Origin: Oscillospiraceae bacterium | GTDB lineage: Bacteria > Bacillota > Clostridia > Oscillospirales > UBA929 | DNA length: 33,245 nt | Assembly: GCA_031253545.1 (NCBI GenBank) | Contig: JAIRWH010000018.1 | Coordinates: 1 to 33,245 of the forward strand | Reading direction: 5' to 3' | Shown here: piece by piece, positions 7,083-14,607 of the stretch | How positions within the stretch are numbered: the stretch's first letter is position 1 | How the letters are laid out: every line of letters begins with the position of its first letter | Notes under the pieces: model-generated | The model's input: only the letters and a program-made list of their open reading frames with translations | Told to the model about the DNA's origin: nothing | Database searches by the model: none | Program-made: the position numbers and the translations under genes

Positions 7083-7102
7083 CGCGCGTTTGGGGCGCGC
7101 GT
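7083..7102 (+). other. GC-rich hairpin between EIIB and EIIC genes
   Basis: A stem of CGCGCG pairs around TTTGGGG in the otherwise empty 7078-7177 gap. No U-run follows, so it is unlikely to be a full terminator. It may act as an RNA processing or stability element that sets the amounts of soluble EIIB and membrane EIIC. This is the longest gap inside the operon. Confidence 0.35.
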
Positions 7103-7177
7103 TAATCGGCGGGAAGCAACCGGGTTCGCGGCGTATGACTGTTCGGCGGCGCGTACCCGGAGTTAATACGAAAAGTA

Positions 7178-8488
7178 GTGAGCGCTGTGAACTACACGAA
7201 GTTTTCCACGAGAATAACAAACGGCGCCATGGCTGTGGCGGGAGGCATCTCGTCGCAGAGGCACATCGCCGCCGTGAGAGACGGGTTGAAAGTGCTCATG
7301 CCCCTTCTCGTTGCGGTGAGCGTGTTTGATTTGCTCGATAAGTTCCCGGCGGGCACTTTCGCCGACGGCTCCGCGCGCTATCTCGGCGATTTGTTTGTCG
7401 CTTCGGGTTGGCTCATGTGGTTGCCCTACATTAACAAAATCCTCTTCTACGGCGTATACGGGGTTGTGGCGGCTCTTGCCGTGCTGCCCGTGGCGCACAG
7501 CCTCGCGAAAAGCTACGACGATGTGGACAGCGCCCTCGCCTCCGCCACCGCCCTGGCGGTGTATCTGTGCATGTTGCCGTCCGACATCCGCGAGGCGCTC
7601 TTGCGAGCCGAGTACACCGCGCCGGAAGGCGTATTCTCCGCCGTGTTGGTGGCGTTGGTTGCGGGGGAAATCTTCTCGCGTCTTTCCAAAACGGGAAAAG
7701 CTATCCGCACGCCGTCTTTTATCCCTCCGGCGGCCGTCTCCTCGTTTGTATCGCTCGCGCCCGTGTTTGCCACATTATTCGTTATGATAGGCGCGAGCGA
7801 ACTGTTTAAGGCGGTGGCAAACCGTAACGCGCTGGAGTTGGTGAATATCCTGTTTGCCAATGTGCTTGTGGGCATCGGCGGCTCGTTTGCCTTCGGCTTG
7901 ATTATCGTGTTGCTCACCAACCTCTGCTGGGCGTTCGGTGTCCACGGCATGCACGTGTTTGAGTTCCTCCTGCTCCCCTTCGTGCCCGCGATAATGCTCT
8001 ACAACCACAACGCCATACTCACCGGCAACGGGCAGTCGTATATTTTCAACAAGCTGTTCCTCGACACGTTTGTGCATTTGGGCGGTTCGGGCGTGTGCTT
8101 CAGCCTTGCGCTCGCCCTCGTTGTGGCCGGCCGCTCCAAACGCTTGCGCAAGCTCGGCGCGGAGTCGCTCTCTCCCACGGCGCTGAATATCAGCGAAACG
8201 CTCATCTTCGGCTTGCCCATTGTATTTAACCCCGTGTTTGCCATACCGTTTGTCCTCGCGCCGTTAGTGTGCTTCTTGGTGTCCTACATCGCCACGGCTT
8301 CCGGCTTTATGCCGCCGGTCGCCTATTTGGTGCCTTGGACCACCCCGCCCGTGCTCTCCGGCTTTTTGGCCACGGGTTGGGCATGGCAGGGCGCCGCGGT
8401 GCAGCTTGCCTGTATCGGTCTTGCCACCCTTGTGTATATACCGTTTGTGTTTTTGTCGAGCGCTTTGGAGAGGAAAAAGTCGAAGTGA
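7178..8488 (+). CDS. PTS lactose/cellobiose-family EIIC permease (CelB/ChbC-like)
   Basis: Membrane channel of the PTS that binds the disaccharide and moves it inward while EIIB phosphorylates it. The 436-residue length and about ten hydrophobic segments fit the family. After a short N-terminus the stretch GGISSQRHIAAVRDGLKVLMPLL is the typical family opening. A conserved loop reads FGVHGMHVFEFLLLPF, and near the C-terminus GAAVQLACIGLATLVYIPF precedes a lysine-rich tail. The start is uncertain: GTG 7178 has only a distant GGAG, and GTG 7187 is also possible. EIIB and EIIA flank it, so the three sugar-specific subunits are separate polypeptides. Whether it carries cellobiose, chitobiose or another beta-linked disaccharide is not visible. 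Confidence 0.93.
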   Translation: MSAVNYTKFSTRITNGAMAVAGGISSQRHIAAVRDGLKVLMPLLVAVSVFDLLDKFPAGTFADGSARYLGDLFVASGWLMWLPYINKILFYGVYGVVAALAVLPVAHSLAKSYDDVDSALASATALAVYLCMLPSDIREALLRAEYTAPEGVFSAVLVALVAGEIFSRLSKTGKAIRTPSFIPPAAVSSFVSLAPVFATLFVMIGASELFKAVANRNALELVNILFANVLVGIGGSFAFGLIIVLLTNLCWAFGVHGMHVFEFLLLPFVPAIMLYNHNAILTGNGQSYIFNKLFLDTFVHLGGSGVCFSLALALVVAGRSKRLRKLGAESLSPTALNISETLIFGLPIVFNPVFAIPFVLAPLVCFLVSYIATASGFMPPVAYLVPWTTPPVLSGFLATGWAWQGAAVQLACIGLATLVYIPFVFLSSALERKKSK

Positions 8489-8553
8489 ACCCGCCGCCGG
8501 TTATTCTCAAAGCGATATAAAATTGCGTGCAGAAAGGTTGTGAGGCACCGCGT

Positions 8554-8883
8554 ATGGACAGGGCGGATATGGAGCTGCTCATCATGGAGATGATTGTGGA
8601 CGCGGGGAGCGCGAGGAGCTACGCCATGCAGGCCATCGCCTCCGCGAAAGACGGCAGTCTCAATGAAGCGCTCAACTATTTGGAGGAGGCCAACGGCGAG
8701 CTGGCGAAGGCTCACCTCACGCAAACCGACCTCATACACAAGGTAGCCGGCGGGGAGACCGTGGAGGTGGACCTCTTCATGGTGCACGCGCAAAACCATC
8801 TGATGACGGCAATGCTCGCCAGGGATATGGCCTATGAGTTCGTGGATTTATACAGGAAACGCGGGGAGAGCGCGGGCGCATGA
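8554..8883 (+). CDS. PTS lactose/cellobiose-family EIIA subunit (CelC/ChbA-like)
   Basis: Trimeric helical EIIA that accepts phosphate from HPr and gives it to EIIB. From ATG 8554 the protein has 109 residues; the phospho-acceptor falls at His78 in FMVHAQNHLMTAM, the same residue number as in lactose EIIA (LacF). The N-terminal part (MELLIMEMIVDAGSARSYAMQAI) fits the family's first helices. An upstream GTG at 8527 would add nine residues but lacks a ribosome binding site, while GTGAGG lies 8 bases before 8554. The stop overlaps the chbG start by 4 bases (ATGA), indicating translational coupling. Confidence 0.92.
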   Translation: MDRADMELLIMEMIVDAGSARSYAMQAIASAKDGSLNEALNYLEEANGELAKAHLTQTDLIHKVAGGETVEVDLFMVHAQNHLMTAMLARDMAYEFVDLYRKRGESAGA

Positions 8884-9650
8884 AGGTAATCTTCAACGCG
8901 GACGACTTCGGTTATTCCAAGGGCGTGAACCTCGGTGTGCTCGAATCCTACAAACACGGGCTTGTGCGCTCGACTTCCCTCATGGCCACAAAACCCGCCT
9001 TCGACCACGCCGTGCTCGTGGCCTCCGAGCACCCCGGCTTGGGCATAGGCGCGCACCTTTCGCTCACATCCGGCGTGAAGGCGGGCACCGCCCGCTACAA
9101 AACCCTCACGAAAGGCGACGGCAGTTTCTTCGAGCCGCGGCGCTTTGAATCTTTGGCGCGCGGCGGGGAACTGAGCTTAGACGAAGCGCGGGAAGAGCTG
9201 GAGGCCCAGCTTTGCAAAATGGAAGCCGCCGGCATAAAGGCGGACCATTTGGACACACACCACCACATACATTGTCTGCCCGGTATGCAGGAGCTCTTCA
9301 TGGAGCTTGCCGCGAAGCGCAAGCTGCCTATCCGCCAATACGGGTTTTCGCGGGCGTACTGCGCCGAGCGGGGCCTTGCCACCACGGACGCGTTTGAGGG
9401 CGGCTTCTACGGCGAGGGCGCCACGGTGTGGAACCTCAAGCGGCTGCTCGAATCGCGCGAAGGCGCGGGCACGTTGGAGGTCATGTGCCACCCGGCGTAC
9501 ATGGACCGCGCGCTGTATATGGGCAGCGCCTACAACGTGGAGCGCGCGCTGGAAATGGACATCCTAACGTGCGAAGAGATGAGAGGCTATTTTGCCGAGC
9601 GCGGCCACGAGCTTTGTTCTTTCGGCGATGTGGCGGTTTCTTCCGTATGA
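8880..9650 (+). CDS. chbG: ChbG/YdjC-family carbohydrate deacetylase
   Basis: Metal-dependent deacetylase; the characterised E. coli ChbG removes one acetyl group from chitobiose-6-phosphate or chitotriose-6-phosphate so that the sugar can induce and be hydrolysed. The 256 residues include the ADD metal motif (NADDFGYSKGVN), GAHLSLT, the histidine-rich HLDTHHHIH and MCHPAYMD, all typical of the YdjC fold. Both ends overlap neighbours by four bases (ATGA): EIIA before it and NagB after it. Placement directly behind PTS genes and before nagB argues for an N-acetylated disaccharide phosphate as a substrate, but some YdjC relatives act on other acetylated sugars. Confidence 0.9.
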   Translation: MKVIFNADDFGYSKGVNLGVLESYKHGLVRSTSLMATKPAFDHAVLVASEHPGLGIGAHLSLTSGVKAGTARYKTLTKGDGSFFEPRRFESLARGGELSLDEAREELEAQLCKMEAAGIKADHLDTHHHIHCLPGMQELFMELAAKRKLPIRQYGFSRAYCAERGLATTDAFEGGFYGEGATVWNLKRLLESREGAGTLEVMCHPAYMDRALYMGSAYNVERALEMDILTCEEMRGYFAERGHELCSFGDVAVSSV

Positions 9651-10354
9651 CCGCGCTCAAAGCGACCGACTACAAAAACCTCAGCATGAGGGCGGCCATT
9701 GTAATCGCCGCGCAAATACTCGCCAATCCGCGCTGTGTGCTCGGTTTTGCCACGGGCGGCACGCCCGAGGGCATATACGCCGAGTTGGTGTCTATGTACA
9801 AAGACGGGCTGCTCGATTTTTCCCGCGTGACCACCTTCAACCTCGACGAATACTACCCCATTGACCCCGCGCACGGGCAAAGCTACCACCGCTATATGCG
9901 CGAGAAACTGTTTGACCATGTGAACATTAACCCCGGCAATACCTTCATCCCCAACGGGCTTGCCGCAGACCCGGAGAGCGAATGCCGCGAATATGAAGCC
10001 AAGCTCAAAGGCGCGGGCGGCATTGACCTTCAATTGCTCGGCATAGGCCGTAACGGCCATATCGGTTTCAACGAACCGCATTGTGTGTTTTCCGGTTTCA
10101 CGGGCGTGGTGACGCTCACGGAAGACACCAGGGCGGCGAACGCGAGGTTTTTCAGCGATGCCGGGCAGGTGCCCGCGCAAGCCATCACCATGGGTGTGGA
10201 ACAGATAATGCGCAGCCGCGCCATACTGCTTTGCGCCCACGGAAAATCCAAGCAAAGCGCGTTGGAAAAACTGTTCACAGGGCCGATTGACCCGCGCTTG
10301 CCGGCTTCCGCCCTCCGTTTCCATAACAATGCGCTTGTGATATATTGCGACTGA
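9647..10354 (+). CDS. nagB: Glucosamine-6-phosphate deaminase
   Basis: Converts glucosamine-6-phosphate to fructose-6-phosphate and ammonia, feeding amino sugar into glycolysis. From ATG 9647 it has 235 residues, slightly shorter than the typical Firmicute NagB. Key stretches are FATGGTPEGIYAEL, the catalytic region TFNLDEYYPIDPAHGQSYHRYM and GIGRNGHIGFNEP. The frame is open upstream, but that part overlaps chbG; the ATGA junction supports 9647. With ChbG it forms an amino-sugar branch. No NagA (GlcNAc-6-P deacetylase) is present, consistent with ChbG doing deacetylation at the oligosaccharide stage. Confidence 0.95.
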   Translation: MTALKATDYKNLSMRAAIVIAAQILANPRCVLGFATGGTPEGIYAELVSMYKDGLLDFSRVTTFNLDEYYPIDPAHGQSYHRYMREKLFDHVNINPGNTFIPNGLAADPESECREYEAKLKGAGGIDLQLLGIGRNGHIGFNEPHCVFSGFTGVVTLTEDTRAANARFFSDAGQVPAQAITMGVEQIMRSRAILLCAHGKSKQSALEKLFTGPIDPRLPASALRFHNNALVIYCD

Positions 10355-10378
10355 CAGTTTGCGAAAGGATGTAGAACA

Positions 10379-10651
10379 ATGTTATCGGAACAAATCGCCG
10401 TAGCCAATCCGTCCGGTCTGCACATGCGCCCCGCGAGCCTGCTCATGAAAGCCGCCATGGCCTATAAGTCCTCCGTGCTCATTGAGGCGCGCGGAAAGAC
10501 CTATAACGCCAAGAGCTTAGTTACCATACTCAGCGCGGCGGTGAAGCACGGCGAAACCATCGGCATTATCGCGGAGGGCGAAGACGAGGCGGAGTGCATG
10601 GCGGCTGTGCTGGAAGTGCTGACGCACACGCCGGGTGAACACGATGCGTAA
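10379..10651 (+). CDS. ptsH: HPr phosphocarrier protein
   Basis: General PTS carrier that takes phosphate from enzyme I and passes it to EIIA. The 90 residues carry the active site NPSGLHMRPAS with His15 and Arg17, and a regulatory Ser46 (NAKSLVTIL) at the position phosphorylated by HPr kinase in Firmicutes, so it could take part in CcpA-type catabolite control. AAGGA lies 10 bases upstream of the ATG. It overlaps the enzyme I gene by 8 bases. Its position inside a sugar-specific operon, instead of a separate ptsHI locus, is unusual. Confidence 0.95.
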   Translation: MLSEQIAVANPSGLHMRPASLLMKAAMAYKSSVLIEARGKTYNAKSLVTILSAAVKHGETIGIIAEGEDEAECMAAVLEVLTHTPGEHDA

Positions 10652-12344
10652 GTTTCAGGGCATCGGCGTGTCCGCCGGCATAGGCATCGGCCGCGTGTAC
10701 GCGCTCAACGACCGCCGGGGCGCGGGCGAGGGACGCGACACGGCCGGGACTTATGACCCCGCCACAGAAAGCAAGCGCCTGTATAAAGCGGTAAATATCC
10801 TGTCCAATTACCTCGGTGAAATGGCGAAGTCCGCCGGCGACGAACGCGCGGAAATCTTGGAAGGCTATATGTTGTTGGCGAAAGACTCGGTGATATTAGA
10901 CGAGGTCAAGGATATGCTCGCGACGGAATGTTGCAGCTGCGAGACGGCGGTGGAGGCGGTCTATGAGCGATATGCCGAGATATTGCGCCTTTCCGACGAC
11001 GAAATCATCTCCGGCAGGGCGGACGATTTGCGCGATGTGAAGAACAATTACCTCAGTGTGCTCGGCGGGAAGAAGCTCTTCGACGCCGGCACCCTCCCCG
11101 ACGGATGTATCCTCATGGGGTGGGAACTCTCGGCGTCTTTGGTGGCGGGGCTCAACCAAAGCAAATGCAAGGGGCTCATCAGCGCGTTTGGCGGCGCGAC
11201 GTCGCACATGACCATTATTGCGCGTTCGCTCGGCATACCGGCCGTGGTGGGCGTGGACATCCGTTCGCTTGAAGACGGCGTGCAGGTGATTATCAACGGC
11301 GACATCGGGGATGTGATTGCCGAACCGGCGGGCGATATGCTCAGCGAACACTCCACGTTGCTGGAAAACCTGAAAAAGGAGAGGGAGAACTTCGAACAGT
11401 ACAGGGGGCTTGTGTCCGCCACAAGCGACGGGCGCGTGGTGGAGCTTTTGGCGAATATCGGGTTTGAGACGGATATTGCGCGCGCGGCGGCATCCGACGC
11501 CGAGGGCGTTGGGCTCTTCCGCACGGAGTTTTTGTTTGTAAACCGCGACGTTATCCCTTCAGAGGAGGAGCAGTTCCTCATTTACGCCAAGGCGGCCAAG
11601 GCGTTTCCGGGAAAGCAGGTGATTATCCGCACGCTTGACGCCGGCGGCGATAAAGATATACCCATACTGGGTATATACAAAGAGGATAACCCTTACCTCG
11701 GCTGGCGCGCCATACGCTACTGCCTCGACCGCGAAGACTTGTTCCGTTCGCAGCTGCGGGCCATTGTGCGCGCGTCGGCGTTTGGCAAGGTCAAAATCAT
11801 GTTGCCCATGGTCTCGGAAATGTCGGAACTTATCCGCGCGAAGGACTTAGTGGAGAATGTCAAGGCGCAGCTCGCGCAGCAAGGGGAGAGGTTTGACCGC
11901 GATATACCCGTGGGCATGATGGTGGAGACACCCGCCGCGGCGCTGCTCGCCGACGCCTTTGCCCGGGAGGCCGCCTTCTTTTCCATAGGCACCAACGACC
12001 TCACGCAGTACACCTTAGCCGTGGACAGGGGCAACAAGAAGGTGGCGCGCCTGTATTCCGGCTCCTCGCCCGCCGTGCTGCGGCTTGTGTATGACACAAT
12101 CTGCGCGGCGAAAAGGCACAATATACCCTGCGGGCTGTGCGGCGAAACGGGCGCCGACCCCGCGCTGGCCAAGTTTTACATAGCCTGCGGCATAAACGAG
12201 CTGAGTATGACTTCCACGGAGATATTGCGTGTGCGCCGCACCGTGAGGGAGATGAACTACACAAGCGCAAAGGCGCTTGTGGAAAAGGCCATGCCTTCCC
12301 TCTGCTCGGCCGGCGATGTGGCGGCCCTGCTGGCGGCGCTGTGA
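10644..12344 (+). CDS. ptsI: Phosphoenolpyruvate-protein phosphotransferase (PTS enzyme I)
   Basis: First enzyme of the PTS: it autophosphorylates from phosphoenolpyruvate and phosphorylates HPr. The 566 residues match the family (about 570). The N-terminal HPr-binding and phosphohistidine domain carries GGATSHMTIIARSLGIPAV with His188. The C-terminal PEP-binding barrel shows RTEFLF, IIRTLDAGGDKD, the IGTNDLTQYTLAVDR signature and CGETGAD. ATG 10644 is chosen over GTG 10635 because GGTGA lies 5-6 bases before it. The stop is four bases before the GH31 gene, so it sits in the middle of one transcription unit. Confidence 0.96.
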   Translation: MRKFQGIGVSAGIGIGRVYALNDRRGAGEGRDTAGTYDPATESKRLYKAVNILSNYLGEMAKSAGDERAEILEGYMLLAKDSVILDEVKDMLATECCSCETAVEAVYERYAEILRLSDDEIISGRADDLRDVKNNYLSVLGGKKLFDAGTLPDGCILMGWELSASLVAGLNQSKCKGLISAFGGATSHMTIIARSLGIPAVVGVDIRSLEDGVQVIINGDIGDVIAEPAGDMLSEHSTLLENLKKERENFEQYRGLVSATSDGRVVELLANIGFETDIARAAASDAEGVGLFRTEFLFVNRDVIPSEEEQFLIYAKAAKAFPGKQVIIRTLDAGGDKDIPILGIYKEDNPYLGWRAIRYCLDREDLFRSQLRAIVRASAFGKVKIMLPMVSEMSELIRAKDLVENVKAQLAQQGERFDRDIPVGMMVETPAAALLADAFAREAAFFSIGTNDLTQYTLAVDRGNKKVARLYSGSSPAVLRLVYDTICAAKRHNIPCGLCGETGADPALAKFYIACGINELSMTSTEILRVRRTVREMNYTSAKALVEKAMPSLCSAGDVAALLAAL

Positions 12345-12348
12345 CGCG

Positions 12349-14607
12349 ATGAAGTTTTCCAACGGTTACTGGCTGACGCGCCCCGGCGTTACGGTCTACC
12401 CCTGCGCGCAAACGCGCGATACGCGCGTGGGCGCGCGCGGCGTTACGCTGCACATAGCCCCCATGAGGGTTTCGCACAAAGGGCAGACGCTGGGCGGCCC
12501 GCTCTTTGAGCTGACCTTTTCCTCGTGCCTTGAAGGCTCGTTGCAAGTTACCCTGCGGCATTACATCGGCGGCGCGGAGGTTTTTCCGCGCGGTTTCGCC
12601 CTCTGCGGCGGGGAACGCGCCATAGGTTGCGAAGACAAGGGAGAGGAGGTTATTATCACCTCCGGCTCTCTTTCCGCCGTGGTGCGTAAAGACGCGTTTT
12701 GCGTGGAATATTACCATAACGGCCGTTTCCTCACCGCTTCCGACCCGAAACAGCTCGCCTACCTCACCGCGCCCGACGGGCCGTATTGCCGCGAGCGCCT
12801 GCGCGTGAGCGTGGGCGAAGACATATACGGCTTTGGCGAGCGCTTTACGCCGTTTGTGAAAAACGGGCAGGTTGTGGATATTTGGAACGAAGACGGCGGC
12901 ACGGCATCCGAACAGGCGTATAAAAACGTGCCGTTTTGCGTTTCTTCCTCCGGTTACGGCGTATTTGTAAACCACACCGAAGCGGTGAGTTTTGAGGTCT
13001 GTTCCGAGGCCGTGTCCAAACTCTCGTTTTCCGTGCGCGGCGAAGAGCTGCGGTACATGATAATCGGCGGGGAGGATATGCGGGAGGTTATCTCGCGCTA
13101 CACCGACATCACGGGCAAGCCCGCGCTGCCGCCGGCGTGGTCGTTTGGGCTGTGGCTCTCCACCTCGTTTACCACCGATTACGACGAAGGCACGGTGAAC
13201 ACCTTTACGGACGGCATGGCTTCGCGGGGTATCCCGCTGAGCGTGTTTCACTTCGACTGCTTTTGGATGAAGGAATACCGCTGGTGCGACTTTACATGGG
13301 ACGCGGACATATTCCCCGACCCGCCCGGCATGCTCTCGCGCCTGAAACAAAAAGGGCTGAGAATCTGCGTGTGGATAAACCCGTATATCGGGCAGCGCTC
13401 GCCGCTGTTTGCGCAGGCCGCGCAACATGGCTACCTATTGAAAACAAAAGACGGCAATGTGTGGCAATGCGATGCCTGGCAACCGGGCATGGGCATTGTG
13501 GACTTCACCAACCCGGACGCCGCGCTTTGGTATCAATCGCACCTGCGGCGGCTGATGGGCGAGGGCGTGGACTGCTTCAAGACCGACTTCGGCGAGCGTA
13601 TACCCACCGACTGCGCCTACCATAGCGGCGCTTGCCCGGAGAGGATGCACAATTACTACGCGTACCTGTATAACAAGGCGGTCTTTGACGTTGTGAAGGC
13701 CGAACGCGGCGAGGGCGAGGCGGTGGTGTTTGCCCGCAGCGCCACTGCGGGCTGCCAACGCTTTCCCGTGCATTGGGGCGGCGACTGCGAGGCCACCTAC
13801 GAATCCATGGCCGAGACGCTGCGGGGCGGGCTGAGTTTGGCATTGGCGGGCTTCGGCTTTTGGAGCCACGATATAGGCGGTTTTGAGCAGACCGCCGCGC
13901 CCGACCTTTACAAGCGTTGGGTGGCTTTCGGGCTTTTCTCCACCCATTCGCGCCTGCACGGCAACTCCTCATACCGTGTGCCGTGGCTGTTTGACGAGGA
14001 AGCCTCGGAGGTCTTGAAGTTTTTCGCCGTGTGGAAATGCCGCCTAATGCCGTATATTTACTCTCAGGCGGCGCTCTCGCGCCGCACGGGTCTGCCCGTA
14101 ATGCGCCCCATGGTCTTGGAGTTTGGCTCCGACCCCGTGTGCCGCCGACTCGACAGGCAGTATATGCTGGGCGAGAGCATATTGGTGGCGCCCATATTCA
14201 ACCCGCAGGGCATGGCGGAATATTACTTGCCGGAAGGCGTGTGGACGCACCTGTTTACCGGCGAGGGCAGGCAGGGCGGGCGGTATTACCGCGAGCGGCA
14301 CGATTATTTCAGCCTGCCCGTGTATGTGAGGGAAAACAGTTTGGTTGCCGCGGGGCGGGGCGATACCGCCGCGTATGATTACCACGTGAACCCCGTAATC
14401 ACGGCCTACGAGGCGCGCGACGCTGCCGCCGCGCTCACCGATTCGAGCGGGCGCGAACGCTTTACCGTGAGAGCCGCGCGCGTGGGCGCGGCGTTGAAAG
14501 TTACCGCTCGCGGCGAGCACGGCGGCTTCACCGTGCGCCTTGCCCGCGCGCCGGGCGGGGAGCTTGTCTTCGCGCCGGGGCAGACGGAAGCGGAGCTGCC
14601 GCTGTGA
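12349..14607 (+). CDS. yicI: GH31 alpha-xylosidase (YicI type)
   Basis: Intracellular retaining alpha-glycosidase. E. coli YicI releases alpha-xylose from isoprimeverose-like ends of xyloglucan oligosaccharides. The 752 residues are close to YicI (772), and similarity runs through the catalytic barrel: FHFDCFWMKEYRWCDF, LRICVWINPYIGQRSPLF, nucleophile Asp413 in CFKTDFGE and acid/base Asp479 in VHWGGDCEATYESMAE, then SHDIGGFE and HSRLHGNSSYRVPW. No signal peptide is seen. The start is four bases after the ptsI stop with only a weak ribosome binding site; a longer upstream frame would overlap ptsI. The end overlaps the GH3 start as GTGA. Specificity for xylose versus glucose cannot be proven here. 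Confidence 0.93.
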   Translation: MKFSNGYWLTRPGVTVYPCAQTRDTRVGARGVTLHIAPMRVSHKGQTLGGPLFELTFSSCLEGSLQVTLRHYIGGAEVFPRGFALCGGERAIGCEDKGEEVIITSGSLSAVVRKDAFCVEYYHNGRFLTASDPKQLAYLTAPDGPYCRERLRVSVGEDIYGFGERFTPFVKNGQVVDIWNEDGGTASEQAYKNVPFCVSSSGYGVFVNHTEAVSFEVCSEAVSKLSFSVRGEELRYMIIGGEDMREVISRYTDITGKPALPPAWSFGLWLSTSFTTDYDEGTVNTFTDGMASRGIPLSVFHFDCFWMKEYRWCDFTWDADIFPDPPGMLSRLKQKGLRICVWINPYIGQRSPLFAQAAQHGYLLKTKDGNVWQCDAWQPGMGIVDFTNPDAALWYQSHLRRLMGEGVDCFKTDFGERIPTDCAYHSGACPERMHNYYAYLYNKAVFDVVKAERGEGEAVVFARSATAGCQRFPVHWGGDCEATYESMAETLRGGLSLALAGFGFWSHDIGGFEQTAAPDLYKRWVAFGLFSTHSRLHGNSSYRVPWLFDEEASEVLKFFAVWKCRLMPYIYSQAALSRRTGLPVMRPMVLEFGSDPVCRRLDRQYMLGESILVAPIFNPQGMAEYYLPEGVWTHLFTGEGRQGGRYYRERHDYFSLPVYVRENSLVAAGRGDTAAYDYHVNPVITAYEARDAAAALTDSSGRERFTVRAARVGAALKVTARGEHGGFTVRLARAPGGELVFAPGQTEAELPL

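Noticed and set aside
9428-9646. Longer N-terminus for NagB
   Set aside because: It overlaps chbG and does not resemble NagB; the ATGA junction marks the start.
12001-13428. 475-codon minus-strand ORF opposite ptsI and GH31
   Set aside because: Antisense frame of two well-supported genes, low-complexity composition.
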